Shown: positions 17,826-26,968, counted from the stretch's first letter. The stretch is DNA of 64,000 nt from Curtobacterium sp. MCJR17_020 (GCF_003234365.2 NZ_CP126260.1:2170001-2234000), one strand, 5' to 3'. The notes: generated from the letters alone by a model not told the origin. Numbers and translations are program-made.

Positions 17826-18620
17826 CTAGGAGCGGCGGGCGCCGGTGGTGAGGTCGGCCGCGCGGTCGGCGACCCCCTGCACCCCGAGGTCGGCCAGCGC
17901 GCGGACGAACGCCGAGCCGACGATCGCGCCGTCGGCGTACTCCAGGACCTCGGCGACCTGCTCGGCCGTCGAGATGCCGAGGCCCACGCAGGTGCGCGCG
18001 ACGCCGGCGTCTCGGAGCCGGGACACCACGGTGCGCGCGGCGACGTCGACGCCGGCCCGTGCTCCGGTGACACCCATCGTCGAGACGGCGTAGACGAACC
18101 CGCGGCTCGCCTGCACCGCCTGCTGCATCCGGGCGTCGGACGAGGACGGTGCCGCGAGGAACACGCGGTCCAGGCCGGTCCGCTCCGACGAGGCCATCCA
18201 CTCGGCGGCTTCGTCCGGGATCAGGTCGGGCGTGATGAGCCCGGCGGCACCGGCGGCGACGAGGTCGTCGGCGAAGCGGTCCACACCGTAGCGGAGCACA
18301 GGGTTCCAGTACGTCATCACGAGCACCGGCACGTCGGCGCGCTCGGTGATCTGGTGCACGGCGTCGAAGACCTGCGCGACGCGGAAGCCGTTCGCCAGGC
18401 TCTCCTCGGCCGCACGCTGGATCACCGGTCCGTCCATGACGGGGTCGGAGTACGGCAGGCCGAGCTCGATGACGTCCACGCCGTTCTCGGCGAGGGCGAC
18501 GGCAGCTTCGACGCTGGTCTGCACGTCGGGGTACCCGGCGGGCAGGTAGCCGACGACGGCCCCGGCACGCTCGGCGTTGGCGGTGTCGATCGTCGTGGCG
18601 ACGGTCTGGTTCGTGGTCAC
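17826..18620 (-). CDS. trpA: Tryptophan synthase alpha chain
   Basis: TIM-barrel subunit of 264 aa that cleaves indole-3-glycerol phosphate to indole and glyceraldehyde 3-phosphate and channels indole to TrpB. The catalytic Glu and Asp appear in VIELGLPYSDPVMDGP. The phosphate-binding end contains GLGISTAEQV and IVGSAFVRAL. GTG at 18620 overlaps the trpB stop by four bases (GTGA), so the two subunits are coupled for balanced synthesis. Confidence 0.97.
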   Translation of the reverse strand: MTTNQTVATTIDTANAERAGAVVGYLPAGYPDVQTSVEAAVALAENGVDVIELGLPYSDPVMDGPVIQRAAEESLANGFRVAQVFDAVHQITERADVPVLVMTYWNPVLRYGVDRFADDLVAAGAAGLITPDLIPDEAAEWMASSERTGLDRVFLAAPSSSDARMQQAVQASRGFVYAVSTMGVTGARAGVDVAARTVVSRLRDAGVARTCVGLGISTAEQVAEVLEYADGAIVGSAFVRALADLGVQGVADRAADLTTGARRS

Positions 18621-19831
18621 AGCTGCACCGCGTTCTCGTCGAGGATGCCGAAGTAGCGGCTGGCGGACGCCACGTCCTTGTCGCCACGGCCGGACAGGTT
18701 CACGAGCACGACGCCCTCGGGGCCGAGCTCCTTGCCGACCTTCATCGCACCGGCCAGCGCGTGCGACGACTCGATCGCCGGGATGATGCCCTCGGTCTGG
18801 CTGAGCAGGCGGAACGCCTCCATCGCCTCGGTGTCGGTGATCGGCGCGTACTGCGCGCGACCGATCGACGCCAGGTAGGCGTGCTCCGGCCCGACGCTCG
18901 GGTAGTCGAGCCCGGCGGAGATGCTGTGGCTCTCGATGGTCTGGCCGTCCTCGTCCTGCATGAGGTAGGACTTCGCGCCCTGCAGGACGCCTTCGCGACC
19001 GAGCGTGATGCTCGCGGCGTGCCGACCGGTCTCGACGCCGTCGCCACCGGCCTCGAAGCCGTGCAGCGCGACGGACTCGTCGTCGAGGAACGCCTCGAAG
19101 ATCCCCATCGCGTTCGAGCCGCCGCCGACGCACGCGGCAACGGCGTCCGGGAGACGCCCGACGCGGTCGAGGACCTGCTGGCGGGCTTCTTCGCCGATCA
19201 CCTTGTGGAACTCGCGCACCATCTCGGGGAACGGGTGCGGGCCGGCGACCGTGCCGAGCAGGTAGTGGGTCGAGTCGACGTTCGCCACCCAGTCGCGGAG
19301 TGCCTCGTTGATGGCGTCCTTCAGCGTGCGCGATCCGGTCTCAACCGGGATCACCTCGGCGCCGAGCAGGCGCATCCGGGCGACGTTGAGCGCCTGCCGC
19401 TCGGTGTCGACGGCACCCATGTACACGACGCAGTCCATGCCGAACAGCGCCGCGGCGGTCGCCGTGGCCACGCCGTGCTGGCCGGCACCGGTCTCCGCGA
19501 TGAGGCGGGTCTTGCCGAGCCGACGGGCCACGAGCGCCTGACCGAGCACGTTGTTGATCTTGTGCGACCCGGTGTGGTTCAGGTCCTCGCGCTTCAGGAT
19601 GACGCGGGCACCACCGGCGTGCTTCGCGAACCGCGGCACCTCGGTGATGATCGACGGACGACCGGTGTAGTCGCGCTGGAGCTCGTCGAGCTCGGCACGG
19701 AAGGCCGGGTCCGCCCATGCCGTGCGGAAGGCTGCCTCGAGCTCGTCGAGCGCGAGGACGAGCGACTCGGGGACGAAGCGTCCGCCGAAGTCACCGAAGT
19801 ACGGGCCGTGCAGGTCGCGGAGTGAGGTCAC
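18617..19831 (-). CDS. trpB: Tryptophan synthase beta chain
   Basis: PLP enzyme of 404 aa that condenses indole with serine. The Schiff-base Lys lies in NHTGSHKINN, the PLP phosphate loop in CVGGGSNAMG, and the catalytic Glu region in ETGAGQHGVA. The GTG at 19831 gives the standard N-terminus (SLRDLHGPYFGDFGG). Coding potential extends further upstream in the same frame but lacks homology to the family. It is coupled to trpA at its 3' end and preceded by trpC with a 64-bp gap. Confidence 0.98.
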   Translation of the reverse strand: MTSLRDLHGPYFGDFGGRFVPESLVLALDELEAAFRTAWADPAFRAELDELQRDYTGRPSIITEVPRFAKHAGGARVILKREDLNHTGSHKINNVLGQALVARRLGKTRLIAETGAGQHGVATATAAALFGMDCVVYMGAVDTERQALNVARMRLLGAEVIPVETGSRTLKDAINEALRDWVANVDSTHYLLGTVAGPHPFPEMVREFHKVIGEEARQQVLDRVGRLPDAVAACVGGGSNAMGIFEAFLDDESVALHGFEAGGDGVETGRHAASITLGREGVLQGAKSYLMQDEDGQTIESHSISAGLDYPSVGPEHAYLASIGRAQYAPITDTEAMEAFRLLSQTEGIIPAIESSHALAGAMKVGKELGPEGVVLVNLSGRGDKDVASASRYFGILDENAVQL

Positions 19832-19895
19832 GATGGGTCTTCCCGGGACGTGTCCGACGCGACCGGCGGTGCCGGTGGTCGGACGGGTGGAACGT

Positions 19896-20690
19896 TCAGC
19901 CGCGGTCGGCGGCCTCGATGAACGACGCGAGGGTGGTGGCGGGGTCTGAACCCGTGACGAGCGCTTCCCCGACCAGGACGACGTCGGCACCCGCTGCGCG
20001 GTAGTGCGCGACGTCGGCGGGACCGGCGACGGCGGACTCGGCGACGCGCACGACCCCGTCGGGGATGCGGTCGGCGAGCGACCCGAAGAGGTCGCGGTCG
20101 AGCGAGAAGTCGGTGAGGTCGCGCGCGTTGACGCCGAGGATCCGCGCACCGGCGTCGAGGCCACGGGAGACCTCGTCGGCGGAGTGCGCCTCGACCAGCA
20201 CGCGCATGCCGAGTTCTTCAGCCAGCGTGTGGAGCTCGACGAGCTGCTGCTGCTCGAGCGCGGCCACGATGAGCAGCACGACGTCGGCTCCGGCGGCCCG
20301 GGCCTCGACGACCTGGTACGGGTCGGCGATGAAGTCCTTGCGCAGCACGGGGATGCCCACGCGGGCCTTGACGGCTTCGAGGTCGGCGAGGCTGCCGAGG
20401 AACTTGCGTCCCTCGGTCAGGACGCTGATCGTCGACGCGCCGCCGCGCTCGTAGTCGGCCGCGAGAGCAGCCGGATCCTCGATGGGGGCCATCGAGCCAC
20501 GGGACGGGCTGGCGCGCTTGACCTCGGCGAGGATCTTCACCCGGTCGCCCGGGGCGAGGAACGCGAGGGCGTCGAGCGGCGATGCCACCCGGTCGAGGTC
20601 GCGTTCGACGTCCGAGTACGGGCGGTCGACACGACGGGCGGCTGCGTCCTCGAGCGCGCCCGCGACGAGGGTCTCGAGCACGTTCGGCAT
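19896..20690 (-). CDS. trpC: Indole-3-glycerol phosphate synthase
   Basis: Enzyme of 264 aa that converts carboxyphenylamino-deoxyribulose phosphate to indole-3-glycerol phosphate. It shows the catalytic Lys in KILAEVKRASPSRG, VLRKDFI, and the active-site GVNARDL and VAESAV stretches. It is a monofunctional TrpC, not fused to TrpF. trpF, trpD and trpG are absent from this stretch, so they or a bifunctional HisA/TrpF must lie elsewhere. Seven bases separate it from the HGxxPAAW gene upstream. Confidence 0.97.
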   Translation of the reverse strand: MPNVLETLVAGALEDAAARRVDRPYSDVERDLDRVASPLDALAFLAPGDRVKILAEVKRASPSRGSMAPIEDPAALAADYERGGASTISVLTEGRKFLGSLADLEAVKARVGIPVLRKDFIADPYQVVEARAAGADVVLLIVAALEQQQLVELHTLAEELGMRVLVEAHSADEVSRGLDAGARILGVNARDLTDFSLDRDLFGSLADRIPDGVVRVAESAVAGPADVAHYRAAGADVVLVGEALVTGSDPATTLASFIEAADRG

Positions 20691-20697
20691 GCGAGTC

Positions 20698-20937
20698 CTA
20701 CTCGGCGTGGTGCTTGGCGACGTACTTCGGGCCGTTCACGCCGTAGCCGGCCTTCGCCATGACCGCGCCGATGACGAGACCGATGACGACGACGGCAGCG
20801 GAGACCCAGACGCCCCACGGCTGGTCGAACCAGAAGAACAGCGTGCCTGCCGCGAATCCGATCAGCATGATCACGACGGCGGTCCAGGCGGCCGGCGAGT
20901 GGCCTTCGCCGAGTTCTGCGGGCTCAGTGTTGCTCAC
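20698..20937 (-). CDS. HGxxPAAW-motif small membrane protein
   Basis: Protein of 79 aa with the motif GHSPAAW near residues 12-18 followed by two hydrophobic segments (about 20-38 and 43-60) and a short basic tail. This family sits between trpE and trpC in many actinobacteria, but its biochemical role is unknown. The GTG at 20937 overlaps the upstream gene's stop by four bases. Confidence 0.85.
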   Translation of the reverse strand: MSNTEPAELGEGHSPAAWTAVVIMLIGFAAGTLFFWFDQPWGVWVSAAVVVIGLVIGAVMAKAGYGVNGPKYVAKHHAE

Positions 20938-21599
20938 GGTGCTCCTCGTTCTGCTCCGGCGTCGTCGGTCGACCGACGCCCATCCGATCCTACCGTGCCG
21001 TCGGTCGGGTCGACCCCAGCACTGAGGTCGTCCCAGTCCACGACGGCGTCGCGCACGACCGGGGCTGCGGCGCGGGCGTCGGCGGCGGCTCCGGCGGTCG
21101 CCGCGCCGTACTTCCGGCTCGGACCGGGCCACGCACGCTGCACCACGATGACGACGATGCCGAGCAGGACGGCGAGGACGCCACCGGCGATGCCCACGGC
21201 AGGCCAGAGCGACACGTCGACGCCGGACACGACGCGGCGCACGGCGGTCAGGTCGCTGACCCCGGCCACCGCGCCGACGGCACCCTTCGCCGCGGCGACC
21301 GGGTCGCCGAGTGCGGTGATGCCGCTGACCACGACGCCGAGTCCGAGCAGGATCTCGACGCACGCGAGCACGATGCGCAGCACCCGGCCGGCGATGGTCA
21401 TCGCGAGGAACAGGGCCAGGCTCGCGATCGCCAGGGCGGTGTACTGCGGCACGACCGCGGCCCCGTCGGCGTCGACCGTCGAGGTGACGGCGGCCCCGGC
21501 GTGCAGGTCCACGGTGAACCAGGTCTGCGTCCACGCGAGCATGATGATGCCGGCGACGAGCAGTCCGGCGACGACGACGATCGGGCGTGAGCGCTTCAC
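20934..21599 (-). CDS. Trp biosynthesis-associated membrane protein
   Basis: Integral membrane protein of about 221 aa from the actinobacterial family found only inside trp clusters. It has four hydrophobic segments (near residues 6-24, 52-75, 78-100 and 130-155). The first loop contains the typical WTQTWF motif, and the C-terminal cytoplasmic tail is Asp/Ala rich. The function is unknown, and proposals include a role in tryptophan transport or enzyme tethering. A GTG at 21599 is preferred because GAGG lies seven bases upstream and it forms a GTGA overlap with trpE. A GTG at 21605 is possible. Confidence 0.88.
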   Translation of the reverse strand: MKRSRPIVVVAGLLVAGIIMLAWTQTWFTVDLHAGAAVTSTVDADGAAVVPQYTALAIASLALFLAMTIAGRVLRIVLACVEILLGLGVVVSGITALGDPVAAAKGAVGAVAGVSDLTAVRRVVSGVDVSLWPAVGIAGGVLAVLLGIVVIVVQRAWPGPSRKYGAATAGAAADARAAAPVVRDAVVDWDDLSAGVDPTDGTVGSDGRRSTDDAGAERGAP

Positions 21600-23140
21600 G
21601 AGCACACCTCGCGCATCCGGTTGGCCGTGGCGACGGCCCGCAGGGGTGCCGCAGCCTTGTTGATGGTCTCCTCGTGCTCGGTGGCGGGGTCGGAGTCCGC
21701 CACCAGGCCGGCACCGGCCTGCACCCGTGCCACGCCGTCCTTGATCAGGGCCGTGCGGATCGCGATCGCGATGTCCGCGTCGCCGGCGAAGTCGAAGTAG
21801 CCGACGACACCGGCGTAGGCACCGCGCTTCGCCGGTTCGAGCTCGTCGATGATCTCCAGCGCGCGGGGCTTCGGCGCACCGGACAGGGTGCCCGCCGGGA
21901 ACGTCGCCCGGAACACGTCGATGGCGGACATCCCCGGGCGCACCGCACCCTCGACGCTCGACACCAGGTGCATGATGTGGCTGAAGCGCTCGACCGTCAT
22001 GAACTCGGTGACCGCGACGGTGCCGGGCTCGCAGACCTTCTGCAGGTCGTTGCGGGCCAGGTCGACGAGCATCAGGTGCTCGGCACGTTCCTTCGGGTCG
22101 TCGAGCAGGTCGTCACCGAAGCGGACGTCCTCTTCCGGGGTCGCACCACGCGGACGGGACCCGGCGATCGGGTGCGTGATGGCGCGGCCGGACTGCACCT
22201 TCACCAGGGCCTCTGGCGAGGCGCCGACGATCCAGTACCGCTCGTCGGCGGTGTCCGCCAGGGCGAGGAAGTACATGTAGGGACTCGGGTTCAGGGTCCG
22301 GAGGACCCGGTACACGTCGAGCGGGTCGGCGGTCACCTCGTGGTCGAAGCGCTGCGAGACCACGACCTGGAACACGTCGCCGTCGCGGATGAACTCCTTC
22401 GAGCGCTCCACCGCGGCCATGTACTCGTCCGGCGTCGAACGGTGCGTCGGCGTCGGCTCGGCGATCTCGAACGCCTCGGCGACGGTCGCGAGGCTCGGCT
22501 GGACGAGATCGGCCTGCAGGCGGTCCAGGCGGCGCTGCGCATCGGACCAGAGCGTGTCGGCGTCGTCGGTGCCGTCGTTCAGCACACTCGCGACGAGCAG
22601 GACGAGCCCCGTGCGGTGGTCGAGCGCGACGAGCTCGGAGACGAAGGACAGCGCCTGTCCGGGCACGTCGAAGTCGGCCGGCGGCACGTTCGGCAGGTGT
22701 TCGAGCTGGCGCACGGCCTCCCACCCGATGAACCCGACCGTCCCGCCGACGAGCGGCGGGGAGCCGGGCACCCGCGGTGTGGCCCAGCGCTCGTGCAGGC
22801 GTGCCAGGACCTCGAGTGGTTCGCCGTCGAGCGAGCCGACCGCACGTTCGGCGTCGATGCCCGTGTCGATCCAGGCGGCGCGGTCGCCCTCCTGCGTGAG
22901 GACGCCGAAGCTGCGCACACCGACGAACGACCAGCGCGACCAGAGGCCGCCCTGGCCCGCGGACTCCAGCAGGAACGACCCGGGCCGACCGTCGGCGAGC
23001 TTCCGGTAGACACCCACCGGCGTCTCGCTGTCGGCGTAGAGCGCGCGCACCACCGGGACGACGCGGTGGTCGCTCAGCAGGGCGTCGAACTCCGGCCGGG
23101 AGGTCGTGTGCGGCGCATCGGAGATCGTCGCGGTCGTCAT
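21596..23140 (-). CDS. trpE: Anthranilate synthase component I
   Basis: Enzyme of 514 aa that makes anthranilate from chorismate using ammonia supplied by TrpG. It carries the N-terminal feedback region (LLESAGQGGLWSRWSF is the tryptophan-binding LLES type) and the chorismate-binding signatures PITHPIAGSRPRG-like (ITHPIAGSRPRG) and ARNDLQKV, LSGAPKPRA and GVVGYFDFAGD. The family ATG at 23140 overlaps the hisI stop by four bases (ATGA). There is therefore no room for a trp leader or attenuator upstream, so any control must act at the his or rpe promoter or by feedback. Confidence 0.97.
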   Translation of the reverse strand: MTTATISDAPHTTSRPEFDALLSDHRVVPVVRALYADSETPVGVYRKLADGRPGSFLLESAGQGGLWSRWSFVGVRSFGVLTQEGDRAAWIDTGIDAERAVGSLDGEPLEVLARLHERWATPRVPGSPPLVGGTVGFIGWEAVRQLEHLPNVPPADFDVPGQALSFVSELVALDHRTGLVLLVASVLNDGTDDADTLWSDAQRRLDRLQADLVQPSLATVAEAFEIAEPTPTHRSTPDEYMAAVERSKEFIRDGDVFQVVVSQRFDHEVTADPLDVYRVLRTLNPSPYMYFLALADTADERYWIVGASPEALVKVQSGRAITHPIAGSRPRGATPEEDVRFGDDLLDDPKERAEHLMLVDLARNDLQKVCEPGTVAVTEFMTVERFSHIMHLVSSVEGAVRPGMSAIDVFRATFPAGTLSGAPKPRALEIIDELEPAKRGAYAGVVGYFDFAGDADIAIAIRTALIKDGVARVQAGAGLVADSDPATEHEETINKAAAPLRAVATANRMREVCS

Positions 23141-23583
23141 CGGGTCGCCTCCACTGCCGTGTCGGCCGGGGCAGACGCGGTCGCGTCCGTCGGCGCCGAC
23201 GCCGCTGTGCCGGTCGGGGCTGACGCCGTCGTGGGCGCGAGCGGGTCGACGTCGAAGCAGCGGTGCGCCCCGGTGTGGCACGCGGCCCCGACCTGCTGCA
23301 CGGTGACGAGCAGGGTGTCGGCATCGCAGTCGAACGCCGCGTCGCGCACGTACTGCGCGTGCCCCGACGTGTCGCCCTTCCGCCAGTACTCGTTCCGCGA
23401 CCGCGACCAGAAGGTCACGCGCCCCTCGGTGAGGGTGCGGCGGAGCGCTTCCCGGTCCATGTACCCGAGCATGAGGACGTCCTTCGACGACTCCTCTTGC
23501 ACGATGGCGGGGAGCAGCCCGTCCGCACCGAAACGTGCGCGGTCGAGGACCGCGTCGGTGTCGGTGCTGGTGCTGTCGGTCAT
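23137..23583 (-). CDS. hisI: Phosphoribosyl-AMP cyclohydrolase with low-complexity tail
   Basis: Histidine-pathway enzyme of 148 aa that opens the adenine ring of phosphoribosyl-AMP. Metal-binding Asp and Cys residues appear in FDCDADTLL and ACHTGAHRCF, and the signature WSRSRNEYWRKGDTSGH is intact. The catalytic domain ends near residue 117. The last 30 residues form an Ala/Ser/Pro/Thr tail with three imperfect copies of an ASAPT-type octad, not typical of the family. It is a stand-alone HisI; the HisE activity is encoded separately upstream. Confidence 0.96.
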   Translation of the reverse strand: MTDSTSTDTDAVLDRARFGADGLLPAIVQEESSKDVLMLGYMDREALRRTLTEGRVTFWSRSRNEYWRKGDTSGHAQYVRDAAFDCDADTLLVTVQQVGAACHTGAHRCFDVDPLAPTTASAPTGTAASAPTDATASAPADTAVEATR

Positions 23584-23626
23584 GAGACTCCTAGCCTACG
23601 GCGGCGGATCAGCGGGCGGCTGCGGT

Positions 23627-24412
23627 TCAGCGGACGGCGTGGCCGGTCGCGCGCAGCGCGGCCTTGACGTCGCCCACCGTCATCTCGCCACGGTGGAAGA
23701 CGGACGCGGCGAGGAGGGCATCCGCACCCGCGTCGACGGCGGGGGCGAAGTGGTCGACCCGACCCGCGCCTCCCGAAGCGATGACCGGGACCCGCGCGAC
23801 CGACCGCACCGCGGCGACGAGTTCGAGGTCGAACCCGTTCTTCGTGCCGTCCGCGTCGATGGAGTTGACGAGCAGCTCCCCCGCACCCCGCTCGACGGCG
23901 TCGCGCGCCCAGGCGATCGCGTCGATGTCGGTCTCGGTGCGGCCACCGTGCGTGGTGACCACGAAGCCGGACGCGGTGCGGTCGGAGCGCTTGACGTCGA
24001 GCGACAACACGACGGCCTGCGCGCCGAACCGGTCGGCGATCTCGCCGACGAGGTCGGGTCGGGCGATCGCGGCGCTGTTCACGCCGATCTTGTCCGCGCC
24101 GCACTGCTGCAGGCGGGACACGTCGTCGACGGAGCGCACGCCGCCACCCACCGTGAGCGGGATGAAGACCTGCTCGGCGGTGCGGGTGACCGTGTCGTAC
24201 ATCGTGGCGCGGTTCTCGACCGTGGCACCGACGTCGAGGAAGGTCAGCTCGTCGGCACCCTGCTCGTAGTAGCGCGCGGCGAGCTCGACCGGGTCACCGG
24301 CGTCCTGCAGGTCGAGGAAGTTGACGCCCTTGACGACCCGGCCGCCCATGACATCGAGGCACGGGATGACCCGGACGGCCACGCCGCCCGGCGCCGTGGC
24401 TGCCGCGGTCAC
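23627..24412 (-). CDS. hisF: Imidazole glycerol phosphate synthase cyclase subunit
   Basis: TIM-barrel enzyme of 261 aa that uses ammonia from HisH to form imidazole glycerol phosphate and AICAR. The two catalytic aspartates are in IPCLDVMGGRVVKG and LSLDVKR, and phosphate-binding GGGVRS and ASGGAGR loops are present. HisH is not in this window. GTG at 24412 overlaps the hisG stop by four bases. Confidence 0.97.
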   Translation of the reverse strand: MTAAATAPGGVAVRVIPCLDVMGGRVVKGVNFLDLQDAGDPVELAARYYEQGADELTFLDVGATVENRATMYDTVTRTAEQVFIPLTVGGGVRSVDDVSRLQQCGADKIGVNSAAIARPDLVGEIADRFGAQAVVLSLDVKRSDRTASGFVVTTHGGRTETDIDAIAWARDAVERGAGELLVNSIDADGTKNGFDLELVAAVRSVARVPVIASGGAGRVDHFAPAVDAGADALLAASVFHRGEMTVGDVKAALRATGHAVR

Positions 24413-25248
24413 AGCCGCGCCGCGTGGATCGGGCTGACGAGGATGGCGCGCGCCCCGAGGTCGTACAGGGCGTCCATGATCAGGTTCGCGTCGTCGCGCG
24501 GGATCATCACGCGCACCGCGGACCAGTCGCGGCCGTGCAGCGGCGACACCGTCGGGGACTCGATGCCGGACGCGACGGCCGTCGCCTGCTCGAGCAGCGC
24601 GGTGGGGATGTCGTAGTCGAGCATGACGTAGCCGCGCGCGACGAGCACACCCTGCAGTCGACGGCGGAGCACGTCGATGCCCGGGATCGTCTCGTCGGTC
24701 GACACCAGCAACGCGGTCGACTCGAGGATGACCGGACCGAAGATCTCGAGGCCGGCCTGCCGCAGCGTGCTGCCCGTCGACACCACGTCGGCCACGGCGT
24801 CGGCGACACCGAGACGCACGGCGCTCTCGACCGCCCCGTCGAGCTTGACGAGCGTCGCCGTCACCCCGTGGCGAGCGAGGAAGTCGCCGACCAGGCCCGG
24901 GTAGCTCGTCGCGACGCGGACGCCGTCGAGGTCCTGCAGGGTGCTGTACCTGCCCGGCGTGCCGGCGAACCGGAACGTGGAGTCGGCGAAGCCGAGCGCG
25001 TCGACCTCGTGCGCCTCGGAACCGGAGTCGAGCAGCAGGTCGCGGCCGGTGATGCCGACGTCGAGTGCGCCGGAGCCGACGTAGGTCGCGATGTCCCGCG
25101 GGCGGAGGAAGAAGAACTCGACGCCGTTGCGCTCGTCGAGCAGGTGCAGCGCCTTCGGGTCGCGGCGACCGGCGTACCCGGCCTCGCGCAGCATGTCGGA
25201 CGCGGTCTCGGACAGGGAGCCCTTGTTGGGCACGGCGATGCGGAGCAT
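24409..25248 (-). CDS. hisG: ATP phosphoribosyltransferase (long form)
   Basis: First enzyme of histidine synthesis, 279 aa, condensing ATP with PRPP. The N-terminal VPNKGSLSE, GITGRDLL and the PRPP-binding DVVSTGSTLRQAG are visible. A C-terminal regulatory domain of about 75 residues identifies the long hexameric form that histidine inhibits directly, so HisZ is not needed. ATG at 25248. A 69-bp gap separates it from hisE, the largest gap within the his block. Confidence 0.97.
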   Translation of the reverse strand: MLRIAVPNKGSLSETASDMLREAGYAGRRDPKALHLLDERNGVEFFFLRPRDIATYVGSGALDVGITGRDLLLDSGSEAHEVDALGFADSTFRFAGTPGRYSTLQDLDGVRVATSYPGLVGDFLARHGVTATLVKLDGAVESAVRLGVADAVADVVSTGSTLRQAGLEIFGPVILESTALLVSTDETIPGIDVLRRRLQGVLVARGYVMLDYDIPTALLEQATAVASGIESPTVSPLHGRDWSAVRVMIPRDDANLIMDALYDLGARAILVSPIHAARL

Positions 25249-25317
25249 CAGGGGGTCTGCTTTCTGGTCGGTGTCGTGGCGGATCGAGGTCGGTGCACGG
25301 GCGGGCCCGAGCGCGTC

Positions 25318-25644
25318 CTACAGATGTCGCCAGATGTCCGCCGGGGACAGCCCCTTCGCGACCATGAGGACCTGCAGGTGGTACACGAGCTGCGAGATCT
25401 CCTCCGAGGTGCGCTCGTCGCCCTCGTACTCGGCCGCCATCCAGACCTCGGCCGCTTCTTCCACGATCTTCTTGCCGATCTGGTGCACGCCGGCGTCCAG
25501 TTCGGCGACGGTGCCGGAGCCCTCGGGGCGCGTGCGCGCCTTCTCGGTGAGCTCCTGGAACAGGTCGTCGAACGTCTTCACGCGGTCCAGGCTACCGGTC
25601 TCCGCTGACGCTTCCGACGTACCGTCCGGACGGGTCGCGCTCAT
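25318..25644 (-). CDS. hisE: Phosphoribosyl-ATP pyrophosphatase
   Basis: MazG-like pyrophosphatase of up to 108 aa converting phosphoribosyl-ATP to phosphoribosyl-AMP. The helical motif KIVEEAAEVWMAAEYEGD supplies the metal-binding acidic residues, followed by QLVYHLQVLM. The family usually begins at the KTFDDLF stretch, so GTG at 25581 is a possible start. The ATG at 25644 is listed because it overlaps the rpe stop by four bases (ATGA). Confidence 0.95.
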   Translation of the reverse strand: MSATRPDGTSEASAETGSLDRVKTFDDLFQELTEKARTRPEGSGTVAELDAGVHQIGKKIVEEAAEVWMAAEYEGDERTSEEISQLVYHLQVLMVAKGLSPADIWRHL

Positions 25645-26300
25645 GCCCGCGCCCGCGCGGCCGCTTCGCGCAGGTCCGTGATCCGCGCGGCGGGCTCACC
25701 GCCGTAGACGGCCGACCCGGCGACGAGCGTGTCGGCGCCGCTGCGGACGGCCTCGGGCACGGTGTCCACCGAGATGCCGCCGTCGACCTCGAGCCACACG
25801 TCGAGCCCGGAGGCGTCGACCGCCGCACGTGCGTCGGCGAGCTTCGGCATCACGGACGGCATGAACGACTGCCCGCCGAAGCCGGGCTCGACGGTCATGA
25901 GCAGGATCATGTCGTAGGCGTCGAGGTGGTGCAGCACCTGCGTGATCGGGGTTCCGGGCTTCACCGCGACGGCGGCACGGGCCCCGTTCGAGCGGATCGC
26001 GGCGGCCGTGGCCACGGGGTCGTCCGCGGCCTCGAAGTGGAACGTCACGCTCGACGCACCGGTCTCGGCGTACTTCGGCGCGTTGACGTCGGCGTCGGTG
26101 ATCATGAGGTGGACGTCGAGCGGCACCGGGGAGACCTGCTGCAGGCGCTCGACGATCGGCAGCCCGAGCGTCAGGTTCGGCACGAAGTGGTTGTCCATCA
26201 CGTCGACGTGCACCAGGTCGGCGCTCTCGATGCGGTGGAGTTCACGCTCGAGGTTCGCGAAGTCGGCGGACAGGATGCTCGGCGAGATGCGGATCGTCAC
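25641..26300 (-). CDS. rpe: Ribulose-phosphate 3-epimerase
   Basis: Pentose phosphate enzyme of 219 aa interconverting ribulose and xylulose 5-phosphate. Metal and catalytic residues are in PSILSADFANL, HVDVMDNHFVPN, HLMI and LEVDGGIS. As the first gene of the rpe-his-trp run it probably carries the main promoter, in the 47-bp gap before it or upstream. The link to histidine and tryptophan genes is metabolically reasonable, since ribose phosphate feeds PRPP. Confidence 0.97.
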   Translation of the reverse strand: MTIRISPSILSADFANLERELHRIESADLVHVDVMDNHFVPNLTLGLPIVERLQQVSPVPLDVHLMITDADVNAPKYAETGASSVTFHFEAADDPVATAAAIRSNGARAAVAVKPGTPITQVLHHLDAYDMILLMTVEPGFGGQSFMPSVMPKLADARAAVDASGLDVWLEVDGGISVDTVPEAVRSGADTLVAGSAVYGGEPAARITDLREAAARARA

Positions 26301-26347
26301 CGGGCAAGCCTACCGGCGCGTGTGCGCCGGGCCGCTCCGCGGCGACG

Positions 26348-26950
26348 TCAGCGGGCGCCGACGACCCGGGTGCCGAGCTCCGAGCCGAGCATCGTCTCGA
26401 GCGCGGCGTCGACAAGCCGCTCGCCCTGCGCCCGGTCGATCCGGCGCGAGACGACCAGCGTGGCGATCCCCTGCATGGTCGCCGCGAACAGGAGCTTGAA
26501 GAGGAGTCGGGCGTCTGCACCGTCGTCGCCTGCCGCCGCGGTTCCCACGGCACCCTCGAGCACCGCGAACAGCGACTCCGCGGCAGCCTGCACCGGCCCG
26601 GGGCGGCCGGTCGTCTTCGCCTGGAACATGAGGTCCATCAGCGCGGCGTCGTCGATGGCGAAGTCCACGTACGCCAGGGCGACCCGGCGGAACCGGTCCT
26701 CCAGCCCGTCGGCACCGGACAACGCCCGGCGCACGGCAGCGGTCAGGCGGTCGAAGCCGAGTTCGGCGAGGGCGTCGAGGAGTGCCTGACGATCGACGAA
26801 GTGACTCCGGGGGGCGCCGTGACTGACCCCGGCACGCCGGGCGAGGTCGCGGAGCGAGAGTCCGTCGACCCCGGACTCCCGCAGCACCGCGACGGCCTCG
26901 TCGAGCAGCACCGCCCGCAGGTTCCCGTGGTGGAAGGGCCGCTCGGTCAT
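26348..26950 (-). CDS. TetR-family transcriptional repressor
   Basis: DNA-binding regulator of 200 aa. The helix-turn-helix at about residues 25-47 reads LSLRDLARRAGVSHGAPRSHF, matching TetR members with the WHG-type C-terminal domain. The ligand-binding half is helical and hydrophobic. It is divergent from an NmrA-like NAD(P)-binding gene, with 62 bp between starts that contain a CTAGGC palindrome, so it likely represses both genes. The inducing ligand is unknown. Confidence 0.93.
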   Translation of the reverse strand: MTERPFHHGNLRAVLLDEAVAVLRESGVDGLSLRDLARRAGVSHGAPRSHFVDRQALLDALAELGFDRLTAAVRRALSGADGLEDRFRRVALAYVDFAIDDAALMDLMFQAKTTGRPGPVQAAAESLFAVLEGAVGTAAAGDDGADARLLFKLLFAATMQGIATLVVSRRIDRAQGERLVDAALETMLGSELGTRVVGAR

Positions 26951-26968
26951 GAGGACATCCTAAACCCG

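Noticed and set aside
23137..23160. Trp leader or attenuator before trpE
   Set aside because: trpE overlaps hisI by four bases and there is no Trp-rich leader frame.
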